Shown: piece by piece, positions 46,294 through 57,779 of the stretch | How the letters are laid out: every line of letters begins with the position of its first letter | How positions within the stretch are numbered: position 1 is the first letter of the stretch | Assembly: GCA_036924085.1 (NCBI GenBank) | Contig: JAVGWX010000004.1 | Coordinates: 42,798,793 to 42,862,792 of the forward strand | Length of the DNA: 64,000 bases | Source of the DNA: Ariolimax columbianus | Lineage: Eukaryota > Mollusca > Gastropoda > Stylommatophora > Arionidae | Reading direction: 5' to 3' | Translations under genes and position numbers: made by a program | The notes under the pieces: model-generated | Database searches by the model: none | The model's input: the letters and a program-made list of their open reading frames with translations, nothing else | What the model was told of the DNA's origin: nothing

Positions 46294-46927
46294 AATATGG
46301 GATCAAGATGCCGAGCAGTGCATCAGCTGAAGCGGTCACCGACCTAGGCTAAGTGCTAGCGTCAGGGTGATCGACCACGAGCTGCCAAGACCGTTCTCCA
46401 CCTACACTATGGGGATCTTGGATAACAGGGGGCAACAGAGCAGACTGGCTAAGGAGAAAGAGTCAAAGAGGGAAGGCTAACCCGGTTCACAAAAACGCCT
46501 ACTGAAGTCGGATGAGTAGAACCGGAAGGTACACATATCGCAGTCAAGCTGTAAACTACGAAACGACGCATCCCGTTCTCCGGATTAATCCCGTTCTCCA
46601 GATTACATCCCGTTCTCCAGATTACATCCCGTTATCCAGATTACATCCCGTTCTCCAGACAACATCCCGTTCTCCAGATTACATTCCGTTCTCCAGATTA
46701 CATCCCGTTCTCCAGATTACATCCCGTTCTTCAGATTACATCCCGTTCTCCAGATGACATCCCATTCTCCAGATTACATCCCGTTCCCCAGATTACATCC
46801 TGTTCTCCAGATTACATCCCGTTCTCCAGACAACATCCCATTCTCCAGACTACATCCTGCTACTTGAAAAACCCTTCTCATGGCTTTGTAGTGGGAGTTT
46901 GAGAACGAACGGCAAAGAAGACAAAGA
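46294..46927 (+). mobile_element. Element A copy carrying an internal 19-bp minisatellite
   Basis: A long copy from gggatcaagatgccgagcag to gagaacgaacggc, flanked by aaacaccgc (46285-46293, 46928-46936). The segment that other copies have once (cattccgttctctggacta) is expanded here to about 15 units at 46570-46850. Confidence 0.82.
46570..46850 (+). repeat. 19-bp minisatellite, about 15 copies
   Basis: Unit close to cagattacatcccgttctc with few variants (ttatcc, ttcttc, gacaac). It is an internal expansion of element A. Confidence 0.9.
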
Positions 46928-47194
46928 AAACACCGCCATCTACTCTGCGACTCGTTAGAAGAATAGTTATGTTTAATACTTTTAAGAACCTGAAGGAGCA
47001 GCAAGTTTTGTTTTTTTTCACTCTGAAAAGAATCTCTAAATCTGAAAATAAAACATAATAATTAAAAGCTCTGACATATAATGAAACGTTGTTACACTAT
47101 GTTAAACACTAGATGATTATGTTCGCAATAGCCTTTAACCTACTGTATTTGAAGTTCGACTTGTATCCCATATATATATACATATACACACACA

Positions 47195-48240
47195 CGAGGC
47201 GTGTTCAAACGAAACGCGATGCGGTGGCTTTATTACAAACGTGTAAAAGTTACATCATCTGGTGTGACAGAATTAAATATAGCAATTGTTATGAAGCAAA
47301 CAGGCTAGAGGGTTAGCTAGAAAAAGTCGCCATATGCATTCAGACACGCATCCTACTGCTTGAGTAGACGGCGGATGCCGTCCGAAAAAAAATTACATTT
47401 GTTGCTCTTTGAACCACTTGGTCACCGAGGCCATAACGTCTGCATCGGAGTCGAATCTTTGTCCCTTCAGAAATGTGTTTAATGGTCCGAAGAAATGGAA
47501 GTCACAAGGGGGCATATCGGGGCTATAGGATGGGAATGGAAGTAGTTCACACTTTCTCAATGCTAACGCTTTCTGAACAATGTTTGCGACATGTGAATTC
47601 GCATTGTCGTGCAACAGAATCACACCACGCAAAAGTATGCGGAGTCGTTTATTTTTAATTGCTGTATGCAGCTTGTCTAGTGTGTCATTGTAGCAGATGG
47701 AATTGATGTTCACGAAAAGCTCTTTGAAGTATATCAACAAAAGTTTCTCATGGTCAAAAAACGTTGACAGCATAACCTTACCAGCGGAAATTTGTTACTT
47801 GAATTTTGTTGGTTTCGGTGATCCAGGATGTTTCCATTGCATGCTAGCTGTTTTGCTGCTTGGCTCAAAGGGGTGACACCACTAATCATCACCTGCCACT
47901 ATGAGCAAAAGAAACAAATCACCCTCCTCTTCGTATAGCAGCAAGTGGTTCAAACTCCATCCCATGCGTTCTTACTTATGGTGGTTGGTCAGCAAATGAG
48001 GTACCCATTGTAAACATATCTTGCTATACTTCAGTTTCTTGTTAACCGCCATTTGACACAGCGAATTTCTCTTATAGTGAACGTAAGCTCCGCGACGGTC
48101 CATCCGAATTGCTAAAAAAAACTTTTTCCATGCAATGAACATGACCAAACTATCATAATCTTCGCTGCCTAAGGAGAGGCCATACTTGGAAGACCAGTGC
48201 GAGCGTGCACCTCTGATTTCGTTATTCAATGTAATTCCAA
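47195..48240 (-). pseudogene. Mariner transposase pseudogene
   Basis: The left end gaggcgtgttcaaacgaaac matches the other mariner ends. An open stretch (47773-47393) covers MLSTFFDHEKLLLIYF, LLHDNANSH with the third-region Asp-Asn, and SYSPDMPPCDFHFFGPL; upstream WCHPFEPSSKTASMQWKH and LCQMAVNKKLKYSKICLQW lie in broken frames. The right end is lost in a TA repeat. LGR intron 5. Confidence 0.8.
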
Positions 48241-48246
48241 AAATAG

Positions 48247-48249
<3 letters not shown>

Positions 48250-48315
<66 letters not shown>
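48250..48315. repeat. (TA)n microsatellite
   Basis: About 32 TA units beside the mariner at 47195-48240, whose right end it has replaced. Confidence 0.95.
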
Positions 48316-48322
<7 letters not shown>

Positions 48323-49183
48323 TATATATTCCTTTCTGATACATTTGATTTAATAAAGAGTTTATTTTACGTATTTTTACTTATAAAACTTAAATTTGCA
48401 TTGTTTTTTTAAATTTTATTTAAAATAAATGTTATGGACTTGTAATAAAACAATACAAAGGACACATTTCTTTTAATCACACATTTAACTGATATTTTTT
48501 TGAATATGTGGCGGCATTTAGCCATTTTTGAAGTTACGTCTAGCTGAAAATACTGAAGTTGAATTGATAACGCTGGTTCACGGGTTTATTAACTTCTTTT
48601 TCGATCCCAGTAGGAGCAGAGGGTCATCACTGCAGGTGTATGTTTTGCACGCAGCTCCCATTTATGTGCTCTTGCAATTTTAATTGATGTAACATTATGT
48701 TACATGTCGAGGTTTCAAATCCCATGCACAACCCTTCCTAGTCACCTTTTACCACGTGCATAGCAGAGTAAGGGTGTCATAGCAGTAGCGTAATAGAGCT
48801 TTCGCTTTTCACGACAGAAGTACTAGATTCGATTTTTATTATGAACAAGCTCCAATGGAACATTTGTAAATATGTGCATGGCTTAGTGTTAGGGTTGGAA
48901 AGGTGCAGGCTAGCTGAGCTAAGAAAAAGCTGGGACCTAGTACAATAATGTCTCCAACACTTCACCTCTGGCAGCAGTGTCTGATATGGGGCTACCTTTG
49001 CATTGACCTTAAAGAGGGAAGCCGTTTAAATATTTTGTATTTCCCAAAACTAGATTCCGGGATCCACGTGGCGTTATTAATTTTCTCTTCTTATTCACTG
49101 TCTTCTATCCTCGGGTGGCCCAGTTCGACATAGCGAACACCAAATTACTCTATTTAAGAGTCGTTCATTTTTTCTCTCTGCAG

Positions 49184-49265
49184 TTACTTGGATTTGGTGC
49201 CCGATCGCTTCCGATGTCAATCTTCAAACCACTGGACATGCGTTAAAAATATTGTTAAGACATAG
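49184..49265 (+). CDS. Possible alternative terminal exon in LGR intron 5
   Basis: A strong acceptor (tttttctctctgcag) is followed by 79 nt open in the frame that exon 5 would supply (CT + T = Leu), reading YLDLVPDRFRCQSS and further to a TAG at 49263. It keeps the LDL start of an LRR strand, then has two Cys and a Trp-Thr-Cys, loosely like a C-terminal cap. Use of it would yield a short receptor lacking the membrane domain. No poly(A) signal was checked in detail; it could equally be chance. Confidence 0.25.
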
Positions 49266-50054
49266 GATTTGTTTATATCCGTGGTAAAACAAATTGTGTG
49301 AAAAGTGTGTATACTGCGTGGCGACTGTAATAACAAGCGGCCTTTGCTTTTCAACATGTAAACTATCCGGATGGGCTCCAAAAGTGATAATAATTGCAGT
49401 AACGGTATCTTTTATTCTTTTTTAAAAGTTATTTGTGATCAAAATGTAAGATAAACCAGCTATCTTCTTCTTTTTATTGTTCGCAACGTTTTAAATTATA
49501 TCTACTCGTGAAGACCAGCTCTCTCGTTAAAGGTACCTGTGATGGAGAGTTCTTCAAGTTTGCTAAACAGTTTTTTGTGGAGGTTCGTCTCCGTGGGCCA
49601 GTGCTCATCCTAGGCAACTTGTAGGAAATGTGCGGCTGTCTGTGCTTCTGATCCGCACGTGCATAAGGTTGATGGCAACAATTTTAGCCGGTTCAAATGA
49701 CGATTCACTCTGTTATATCCCCTTCTCAGAGTTACTCCGCTCGATCAAGGCAGTGATAGTTGTCTCTCATTTAGTCGACTTGTCTTATAACTTGGATAAC
49801 AAAAACAAGTGGTTGGTCTGTTATATCTTTGCCTGGTGGAGAGGATGTGTCATTGCGGTCTTCATGTAGGTCAATGAAACCTCAACCCCCTCCCCCTTTC
49901 CCTCTCCTGCTGATCGCTAGTTGCCATCACTTATTGTTAGAACTACTCCAGCATCAGATCATCTATGGGTGGCAGCTGGTATTCGTTCTTGGTACAGCGT
50001 AATTATATATTACAATCACTTGATGGTTATCGGTGTTATTTATGTGAGGAGAAA

Positions 50055-50225
50055 ATGACTGAGTGGTTTGGACACTCGCCTTCTGACTAAGGAGACGGGT
50101 TCAAACCCTGGGTTAGACATATGTTTTTGTTTCTGTAGGGAGTAAAATAAACTCCTTGTCTGTACAAAGTAGTGACTGAAAAGATAATCGGCCTTTATTC
50201 CTCAGCCTTATAAATTCTTCAAGTG
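50055..50225 (+). mobile_element. tRNA-derived SINE, T2-related
   Basis: Head tgactgagtggtttggacac with B-box gggttcaaaccc; body gttagacatatgtttttgtt and cctttattcctcagcc parallels T2. Confidence 0.7.
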
Positions 50226-50309
50226 GACCTCAACAATTGGAATAAACGCTTTAATGAGCGTTTAATATGTATTTTAAAAAAAAAATTTTTGCGTTCGCCT
50301 CATTTTTCT

Positions 50310-50525
50310 AATCCCCAAGGCGGTGTGCGTTGCACTGTGGTTTTCATTTTGCGTCTGTCGGCCCTGTGCATCCGACCAGCATGCATTTATGTAAGGGTCT
50401 GCTTCCTCTTGCATTTTCTAAGGGTTTGCTTCCCTGTGGTAACGGCTGGTGCTGTGATGGGGATCAAACCCAGCACTTTCGGATTGTGAGCCGTGTCACT
50501 TAACCACTAGCCCACGCCGTCTCCT
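50310..50525 (-). mobile_element. tRNA-derived SINE, type T4
   Basis: In sense: gtgggctagtggttaagtga, cacaatccgaaagtgctggg, B-box gggtttgatccc, then ccatcacagcaccagcc and a body shared with 22420-22570. The 3' boundary is not clear. Confidence 0.72.
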
Positions 50526-50743
50526 TGGCATGTATTTGAGGTGATGTGTTTTATAAATAGGATTGTCTCGTCTGTCCTGTAAACTTATAGACCGTACAGA
50601 AACGACCTATCACTACATTGTGAACCATCTGTTGTCATCTCAGTCTGTCAACCGCTAGTGTTCCAGTCTCATTCAATTTTTCTGTCTGTCCATTTCTGAA
50701 CACCCTCTGTCCGGCGAATCTTAAAGTGGCATCTATTTCTTTT

Positions 50744-51450
50744 TCCCAGGAACCGTACACCTTGATATTATATTAGGCAGTTCATTCCATCGTGTCACGT
50801 GAAATTTTGCACAGTGCTTATTCCTTCTCAATATAGACACCACCTGAATGTATACATTTCTGCCATCTCTGTGTGATCTTAAAAAGACCTTCAGATTAAA
50901 GTTACCTATTTTTCGAACTAAACCAGTTATCACAATCCAGTGTGACATCTTCGTCACTGTCAAAATGATTTCCTTTCGTTTAAGTCTCATCTACTATCAC
51001 TATTCTCTGCAACATGTTTTTCGACAGTCACATTTTGAGGAGCTGACCAAAGCAATCAACCTTCGTTTGTTTCTGTTCACATCTCAGCAGATGCGGGACC
51101 CAGCGGGCACACACTTTTCTTATGTTCAGTCTGTTGTGTAAAATTCCAAAAACTACTTTCATTCAGTTTTGCTGACCTAGATATCTCTGCAATTGTCATT
51201 TTCCTATCCTGGTCAATGATTTTCTTCACCCTTGCAGCATTTTCATCGCTACACTCTGATGATGATCTTTCAAATCTTGGAAGGTCAGCAACATGGGAAC
51301 GGCCACACTTAAACTGCCTACACCAGTTTTTAACAGAAGCATTCGAAGGGCAGAGTTCCTCAAACACTGATTCCATCTCCCTGTATATTTCTGTAGGTGT
51401 TTTCCTCTGCAACATCAAGAATTTTATCACAATTCTAGCCTCTTGATTTT
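50744..51450 (-). pseudogene. Mariner remnant: HTH part and C-terminus, core deleted
   Basis: A reverse frame from 51430 reads TPTEIYREMESVFEELCP, ASVKNWCRQFKCGRS, SECSDENAARVKKIIDQD (HTH-linker), then a frameshift; after 51000 it passes straight to GNHFDSDEDV, RWQKCIHSGG (C-terminus). All three catalytic Asp regions are absent. LGR intron 5. Confidence 0.75.
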
Positions 51451-51599
51451 TTCATTATTCTGACAAACCGTTATAGCAACAGATCCTGTCAATAAGGTGT
51501 GTTGCACTATGCACCATACCGGGTAAAACCGTTAAGGAGGGAAATTCACATTTCTCAAGTCCAGTACAAATTGAATGAGTTACATATGTGCCAAATTTC

Positions 51600-52180
51600 A
51601 ACTTTCTCCTCCTACTTATTCATAGTCAGGTTAAAGACTTATGACAAGCCCCTTGAATTTGACTTGTGTAACTGTCTCAAGCATTTGTCCATTAAAAGTT
51701 ATATTTTCATCAATTTCTTTAATTGTGTCCACCATTATCTGTTTCATCTGTGTCTATTTTCGTGCTATATTTCTTTAATGTAGTATCAAGCCTGGTCTTC
51801 AGACTATGTGGCTCTTTTTCATTACCAGACAGAGCATCTATGTCAAAAGTGAGTGAAGGTTCCTGGTAGTGCATTAACCTACAGTTACTGTCCCATAGTG
51901 GCAATCCAAATAAGCTGTCATAACGTTTTCCAGAAATGAATTAAACAGGATTGGTGGCCATGTCTTTCACCAACTGCAATGTTAAACCAGTACCCCGATC
52001 TGCAATTAATGAGAACAATACTTGTGGTATTGGAATATAAACTGTTGATCACATTGACAAATTGGTTACTTATTCTGTATTGGAGCATGGTATCACAGAG
52101 AGCGTCGTGCCTAAATGTCTTGAGGAGATTGACAAAAAAAACATTGTATATATGTTGCGTATATTCATTCAATTTGTTCA
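51600..52180 (-). pseudogene. LINE RT palm remnant
   Basis: KTFRHDALCDTM, NVINSLYSN, and HGHQSCL in place of RQGCLLSP, followed by NITFNGQMLETVTQ; the stretch from palm to the thumb of an endonuclease-RT LINE with missense and stop changes. LGR intron 5. Confidence 0.65.
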
Positions 52181-52207
52181 GTCTTCAAGATTTGCTCAGA
52201 GATACAG

Positions 52208-52362
52208 CGACATGACAAGCGCGAATACTAGATTGTTCATGGATACTCCGATACGACAAGCGCGAATACTAGATTGTTCAGGGATACCCCGACACGACAA
52301 GCGCGAATACTAGATTGTTCAGGGATACTCCGACACGACAAGCGCGAATACTAGATTGTCCT
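52208..52362 (+). repeat. 41-bp tandem repeat, 3.7 copies
   Basis: Unit gacaagcgcgaatactagat plus tgttcagggatactccgacac, nearly identical copies. Confidence 0.92.
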
Positions 52363-52364
52363 TC

Positions 52365-52916
52365 AGCAGTGATCTTCTTAGCTTATTGTTGTAATCTGTT
52401 CTGAATGAACATTACTTTACTTGCGTGGCTGGTTGGTCAATAATTGATTGCGAATTGTCCCTCTTATAAATGGTTTTGATGTGGACGACCATACAGCTGT
52501 CAGCCAGATCTAATTGCTGATAATATGCTTATCAAAGATAGCCCACCCCCACTCCCCTTTCCTATATATTAAAGAAATTCTCCAGGGATGTTTCCCTCTG
52601 CCTTCTCATTTCAAAATTGTTTATCTGGCAACTGGACGTCGCTTCTGATTATATATTTGAGCACCGTCCTCAGATCTAGTGTGGTGGTGGTGGTGGTGAG
52701 GGGGGGGGGGGGGCGGGAGGCAATGCAGTAGCATGTTTGAATCGTCGATACATTGATCGTTATAAATAAATAAGCGATACTGAGTCCATCTGTTTAGGAT
52801 GTCTATCCGTCATCAAAATGTCGTTGTCAACATCTCTGATAATGTTAGACTTTGACGCAGGATGCTTTGCCATATTCTTCACTAGTTGGTAGGTTTGTAT
52901 GTGTCACATTTATTGT
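52365..52916. other. LGR intron 5, unannotated part
   Basis: A GTG/GGT run and about a dozen G at 52680-52712; nothing else. 53168-53644 also has no recognised feature. Confidence 0.45.
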
Positions 52917-52926
52917 TGCAACCCTC

Positions 52927-53157
52927 TTCTTCTTCTTCGTACGCTGTCAGACGTCAACTTGAATTTGTTCAAAGAAAGCAGCTGTCATCCTGAGGCTGTC
53001 GACACTGCCATACGGCTTGTCTAGTGTTGCCACTGGTGATGGCCACATGTGCTTTCTCTGGTCCTCGTATGTCGGTCAATTTTGCAGCAGATGTTCAGCG
53101 GTCATTTTCCCTGTACCACAGGTGCATTCGTCAGTGCCACCTATCTTCAGTTTATGG
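52927..53157 (-). mobile_element. I/Nimb-like LINE, copy 4, 3' end, diverged
   Basis: About 230 bp matching the 3' end of the LINE (zinc-finger region to the GAA tail) with clearly more substitutions than the other copies. A 10-bp TSD with one mismatch (tgcaaccctc at 52917-52926, tgcaatcctc at 53158-53167) fits its greater age. Confidence 0.82.
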
Positions 53158-53644
53158 TGCAATCCTCAATCTCTTTGCACTATTGAGATATTCATCCATT
53201 TGTCGTTTCTCTCATATCGTTCCTAATTTTTTAATTGTCGTAGTTACATTATTTTAACTGAAAACTCCGCGATATTATGTATACACAAGTTTACAGCTCA
53301 TATGTTTTCGAGAGTCTAAGAGATATTCTTGGGAGTCTGTATGGAGGAGTGGTTAGAATGATTAGACTCGCCCCCGTCTACCCAACTGTAAATTGTTTAC
53401 TGTTAGGTAAAGATAGCCAACGAGGATGGTAAGTGGTCACCAAAACCATCACCAAGAAGCTAAGACCTACTGCAATATTCAGCTAGGTCGATTGACATGT
53501 GTCGTGATCTGGGCGCAAATCCTCTCTATTAGCTGTAAGAGACAAGCGATGTAACAACGCGGCCACTCGAATGCTGATATATATGAATTATGTATGTATA
53601 TGATGATTCGTAAATTCTCTTTAAGTGAAACATATGGTGATCGC

Positions 53645-53735
53645 CACAGCCGATCCCTTTACATGAAGCCTGTATATGGGTTGCTGACCGACGCAGCTTA
53701 TGCACCGCTCAGCATTTTGATCCCGTAATAGATAT
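53645..53735 (-). repeat. Element A 5'-part fragment
   Basis: Matches the ggttgctgaccgacgcagct to gctcagcattttgatcccgt portion only. Lies 60 bp upstream of the acceptor region of LGR exon 6. Confidence 0.6.
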
Positions 53736-53797
53736 GATATTACTTATCAATGGTGCCATGTGATACCAATGTGATTATATTCTTATTAATCTTGCAG

Positions 53798-53869
53798 GCG
53801 ACTAGGAAACAACGCAATCAAAAACATAGCAGAACAAGCTTTTTACGGATTGTCAAAGCTGAAATATTT
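53798..53869 (+). CDS. Lgr4/5/6: LGR exon 6 of window: LRR with LGNNAIKNIAEQAFYGL
   Basis: 72 bp, acceptor ttaatcttgcag, donor gtaagtttc. A standard LRR equivalent to the LHLHNN repeat of LGR5, ending LKYL. Preceded by the largest intron (12.3 kb). About ten bases past the donor a 29-bp pyrimidine satellite begins and runs for 1.4 kb. Confidence 0.92.
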
Positions 53870-53877
53870 GTAAGTTT

Positions 53878-55312
53878 CCATTGCTTTCTTGTTTCTTTGT
53901 CTCTCATCAATGTTTTCTTGTTTCTTTGTCTCTCATCATTGTTTTCTTGTTTCTTTGTCTCTCATCATTGTTTTCTTGTTTTTCTATTTTTCATCATTGC
54001 TTTCTTGTTTCTCTATCTGTCATAATTGCTTTCTTGTTTCTCTATCTCTCATCATTGCTTTCTTGTTTCTCTATCTCTCATCATTGCTTTCTTGTTTCTC
54101 TATCTCTCATCATTGCTTTCTTGTTTCTCTATCTGTCATAATTGCTTTCTTGTTTCTCTATCTCTCATCATTGCTTTCTTGTTTCTCTATCTCTCATCAT
54201 TGCTTTCTTGTTTCTCTATCTGTCATAATTGCTTTCTTGTTTCTCTATCTCTCATCATTGCTTTCTTGTTTCTCTATCTGTCATCATTGCTTTCTTGTTT
54301 CTCTATCTGTCATCATTGCTTTCTTGTTTCTCTATCTCTCATCATTGCTTTCTTGTTTCTCTATCTCTCATCATTGCTTTCTTGTTTCTCTATCTCTCAT
54401 CATTGCTTTCTTGTTTCTCTATCTCTCATCATTGCTTTCTTGTTTCTCTATCTCTCATCATTGCTTTCTTGTTTCTCTATCTCTCATCATTGCTTTCTTG
54501 TTCCTCTATCTGTCATCATTGCTTTCTTGTTTCTCTATCTCTCATCATTGCTTTCTTGTTTCTCTATCTCTCATCATTGCTTTCTTGTTTCTCTATCTCT
54601 CATCATTGCTTTCTTGTTTCTCTATCTCTCATCATTGCTTTCTTGTTTCTCTATCTTTCATCATTGCTTTCTTGTTTCTCTATCTCTCATCATTGCTTTC
54701 TTGTTCCTCTATCTCTCATCATTGCTTTCTTGTTTCTCTATCTGTCATCATTGCTTTCTTGTTTCTCTATCTCTCATCATTGCTTTCTTGTTCCTCTATC
54801 TCTCATCATTGCTTTCTTGTTTCTCTATCTCTCATCATTGCTTTCTTGTTTCTCTATCTTTCATCATTGCTTTCTTGTTTCTCTATCTCTCATCATTGCT
54901 TTCTTGTTCCTCTATCTCTCATCATTGCTTTCTTGTTTCTCTATCTGTCATCATTGCTTTCTTGTTTCTCTATCTCTCATCATTGCTTTCTTGTTCCTCT
55001 ATCTCTTATCATTGCTTTCTTGTTTCTCTATCTGTCATCATTGCTTTCTTGTTTCTTTATCTCTCATCATTGCTTTCTTGTTCCTCTATCTCTCATCATT
55101 GCTTTCTTGTTCCTCTATCTCTCATCATTGCTTTCTTGTTTCTCTATCTGTCATAATTGCTTTCTTGTTCCTCTATCTCTCATCATTGCTTTCTTGTTTC
55201 TCTATCTCTCATCATTGCTTTCTTGTTCCTCTATCTCTCATCATTGCTTTCTTGTTCCTCTATCTCTCATCATTACTTTCTTGTTTCTCTATCTGTCATC
55301 ATTACTTGTGTT
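53878..55312 (+). repeat. 29-bp pyrimidine satellite, about 49 copies
   Basis: Unit ttgctttcttgtttctctat plus ctctcatca with variants ctgtcat, tttcat, gttcctc, cataatt. Begins about 10 bp after the donor of LGR exon 6. With a 29-bp unit and no stop in any phase all three + frames are open (up to 490 codons), but composition and repetitiveness exclude a protein. I see no AG dinucleotide in the array. Confidence 0.95.
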
Positions 55313-55384
55313 ACTCGTGTTTTTTTTGTTGTTGTTAGTTTTTGGAATTTCCCTTTGTTGATTTATTAATTATAATAACAGAGA

Positions 55385-55770
55385 AATTGGTCTGAATTAC
55401 TCTCCAGAACAAACGTAGGCAAAATATTCACAATTCTGTCATACGGCGATTGTCCAAGGTGAATGATGCGGAAATCTATTCAGATAAGGCAAATCGTAGA
55501 TAGGCAGGTCATATGCTGCGACGAAATGATGGTCGATGGAGCACGACAGAAATCGGGTACCCTGGAGGTAAAAAAAAATACCTCGGGGAAGTCCTCCAAT
55601 GCATTAGTCAGACTCCTTTGTTGCCCGCAACAATATCCGAGACGCCACTGGCTGAGTGCTTACTACTCACTGGACTTCCTTGACCCACGACAAGGTCCGC
55701 TGGAGATGAATTTAGAACCCGCAGCTAAGCCGAGGAGTAGGTCATCAAGATCAAGATCAGGAACAGAGAA
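55385..55770 (+). pseudogene. LINE C-terminal remnant
   Basis: Forward frames read KVNDAEIYSDKANRR and AGHMLRRNDGRWSTTEIG, a WAGH-type LINE tail; ends in aagatc repeats. Divergent, so moderate confidence. Confidence 0.5.
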
Positions 55771-55867
55771 ATAAATAAATCGAAGCTGCAGCGGTATCGG
55801 AAGGTAACAAGTCCATAAAGACACTTATAGATAATTTCTTAGTAACCGTTGTAGGGCAAAAACCTAA

Positions 55868-56700
55868 GGGTCAGGTCAGGTCAGGACATCCCGTAACCGG
55901 TGAGGTCGTTGGGGCACACATGAAGACATCCTCACAACTCCACGCCACCCCTCTCTGTCAGATGCCGCTGCCCGTAACTCTTCTGGTCGGAGACTGGTCC
56001 ATTCTTTTATGTTGTCCTCCCATCTCTTTTTGGGCCGGCCTCTTCTTCGTCTGCCATGCACCTTCCCGTGGAGGATTGTGTTTGCAAGACCACTTGATCT
56101 CGATATGTGACCTTACCAAGTGAGTTTCCTTCTTTTGACAGTTGCCAAGAGATCTTCGAAAGGCCCTATTGCTGTTGTAATTCGATCTCGTATTTCCTCG
56201 TTTGTAACTCGATCTTTGTACGTGACGTTTAAAAGTTTTCGGAAACATCTCATCTCCAAGGCCTGTATCCTTCGTTGAAGGTCAGCTGTAACTGTCCATG
56301 TCTCACACGCATAGAGGAATATTGACAGGACCAGTGTACGCATTAATCTGATTTTCGTGCATAGTGCTAACCGTTTATCTTGCCAAATTTTGTAAAGCCG
56401 TGCAAGCGCCGCTATTGTCTGTGATATGCTGGCCAACACTTCACATTTTGATCCTTCATCACTAACAATCGACCCAAGATATTTAAAACGGTCAACCACT
56501 TCGAGTTCCTGACCGTTAGCTTTTATCTTGTTGTTGAAGCCCGTAGCGTTGTTGGTCATTAGTTTTGTCTTTCCAGCGTTTATCTCCATACCATAGTCAA
56601 GCGCTGTTTCATCGAGCCTTCTGACCCATTCCTGGAGTTCTGCTTCTGAACGATACTTATATTGCGGCCACAAGGCCTTCGTCGGGGATAACAAGAAAAA
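55868..56700 (-). pseudogene. LINE RT thumb to 3' end with one in-frame stop
   Basis: One frame runs from about 56700 to 55876: INAGKTKLMTNN, VDRFKYLGSIVSDEG, LYACETWTVTADLQRRI, EMRCFRKLLNVTYKDR, KRRKLTW, then TAA at 56115-56113, then GHISRSSGLAN and GRRRRGRPKKRWEDNIKEW. The stop replaces the Tyr normally following RRKLTW, so this is a single-nonsense fragment. The tail is a TGACC repeat. Confidence 0.8.
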
Positions 56701-56849
56701 GGAATACAACTCAAAAATGACAGCAAAAAAACAAAAAAACAATACATGATGTATAATAAGCGGTTAAAGTTCGCCACCATTACAGCATGTTCCAGGATAG
56801 TGTTAGACACTATCTTAGCCTTTCATAGCGCGACGTGTCTCACCCTAGC

Positions 56850-57775
56850 ATAGCACGCCATATTTCACCCTATCCTAGCACGTTGTGTCTCACACGATCC
56901 TAGCACGTTGTGTCTCACACTATCCTAGCACGTTCTTTCTCAATCTATCCTAGCACGACGTGTCTCACACTATCCTAGCACGACGTGTCTCACACTATCC
57001 TAGCACGCCGTGTCTCATACTATCCTAGCACGCCGTGTCTCATACTATCCTAGCAGGACGTGTCTCACACTATCCTAGCAGGACATGTCTCACACTATCC
57101 TAGCACGCCGTGTCTCACACTATCCTAGCAGGACGTGTCTCACACTATCCTAGCACGCCGTGTCTCACACTATCCTAGCAGGACGTGTCTCACACTATCC
57201 TAGCAGGACGTGTCTCATACTATCCTAGCAGGACGTGTCTCACACTATCCTAGCAGGACGTGTCTCACACTATCCTAGCAGGACGTGTCTCACACTATCC
57301 TAGCACGCCGTGTCTCACACTATCCTAGCACGCCATGTCTCACACTATCCTAGCACGACGTGTCTCACACTATCCTAGCACGACGTGTCTCACACTATCC
57401 TAGCACGACGTGTCTCACACTATCCTAGCACGACGTTTCTCACACTATCCTAGCACGACGTGTCTCACACTATCCTAGCACGACGTGTCTCACACTATCC
57501 TAGCACGACGTGTCTCACACTATCCTAGCACGACGTGTCTCACACTATCCTAGCACGCCGTGTCTCACACTATCCTAGCACGACGTGTCTCACACTATCC
57601 TAGCACGCCGTGTCTCACACTATCCTAGCACGCCGTGTCTCACACTATCCTAGCCCGCCGTGTCTCACACTATCCTAGCACGCCGTGTCTCACACTATCC
57701 TAGCACGCCGTGTCTCACACTATCCTATCACGCCGTGTCTCACACTATCCTAGCAGGACGTGTCTCATACTTTAC
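56850..57775 (+). repeat. 25-bp minisatellite, about 36 copies
   Basis: Unit tgtctcacactatcctagca plus cgacg, alternating with cgccg and ggacg. Very homogeneous. LGR intron 6. Confidence 0.95.
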
Positions 57776-57779
57776 TGGT

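Noticed and set aside
53889..55361. 490-, 376- and 369-codon forward open frames rich in Leu/Ser/Phe
   Set aside because: A 29-bp pyrimidine satellite without stop triplets in any phase; looks like a membrane protein only by composition.
56850..57775. CRISPR-like regular array (also 39066-39530, 61884-62685)
   Set aside because: Units are contiguous with no unique spacers, no cas genes, and the DNA is animal; these are minisatellites.
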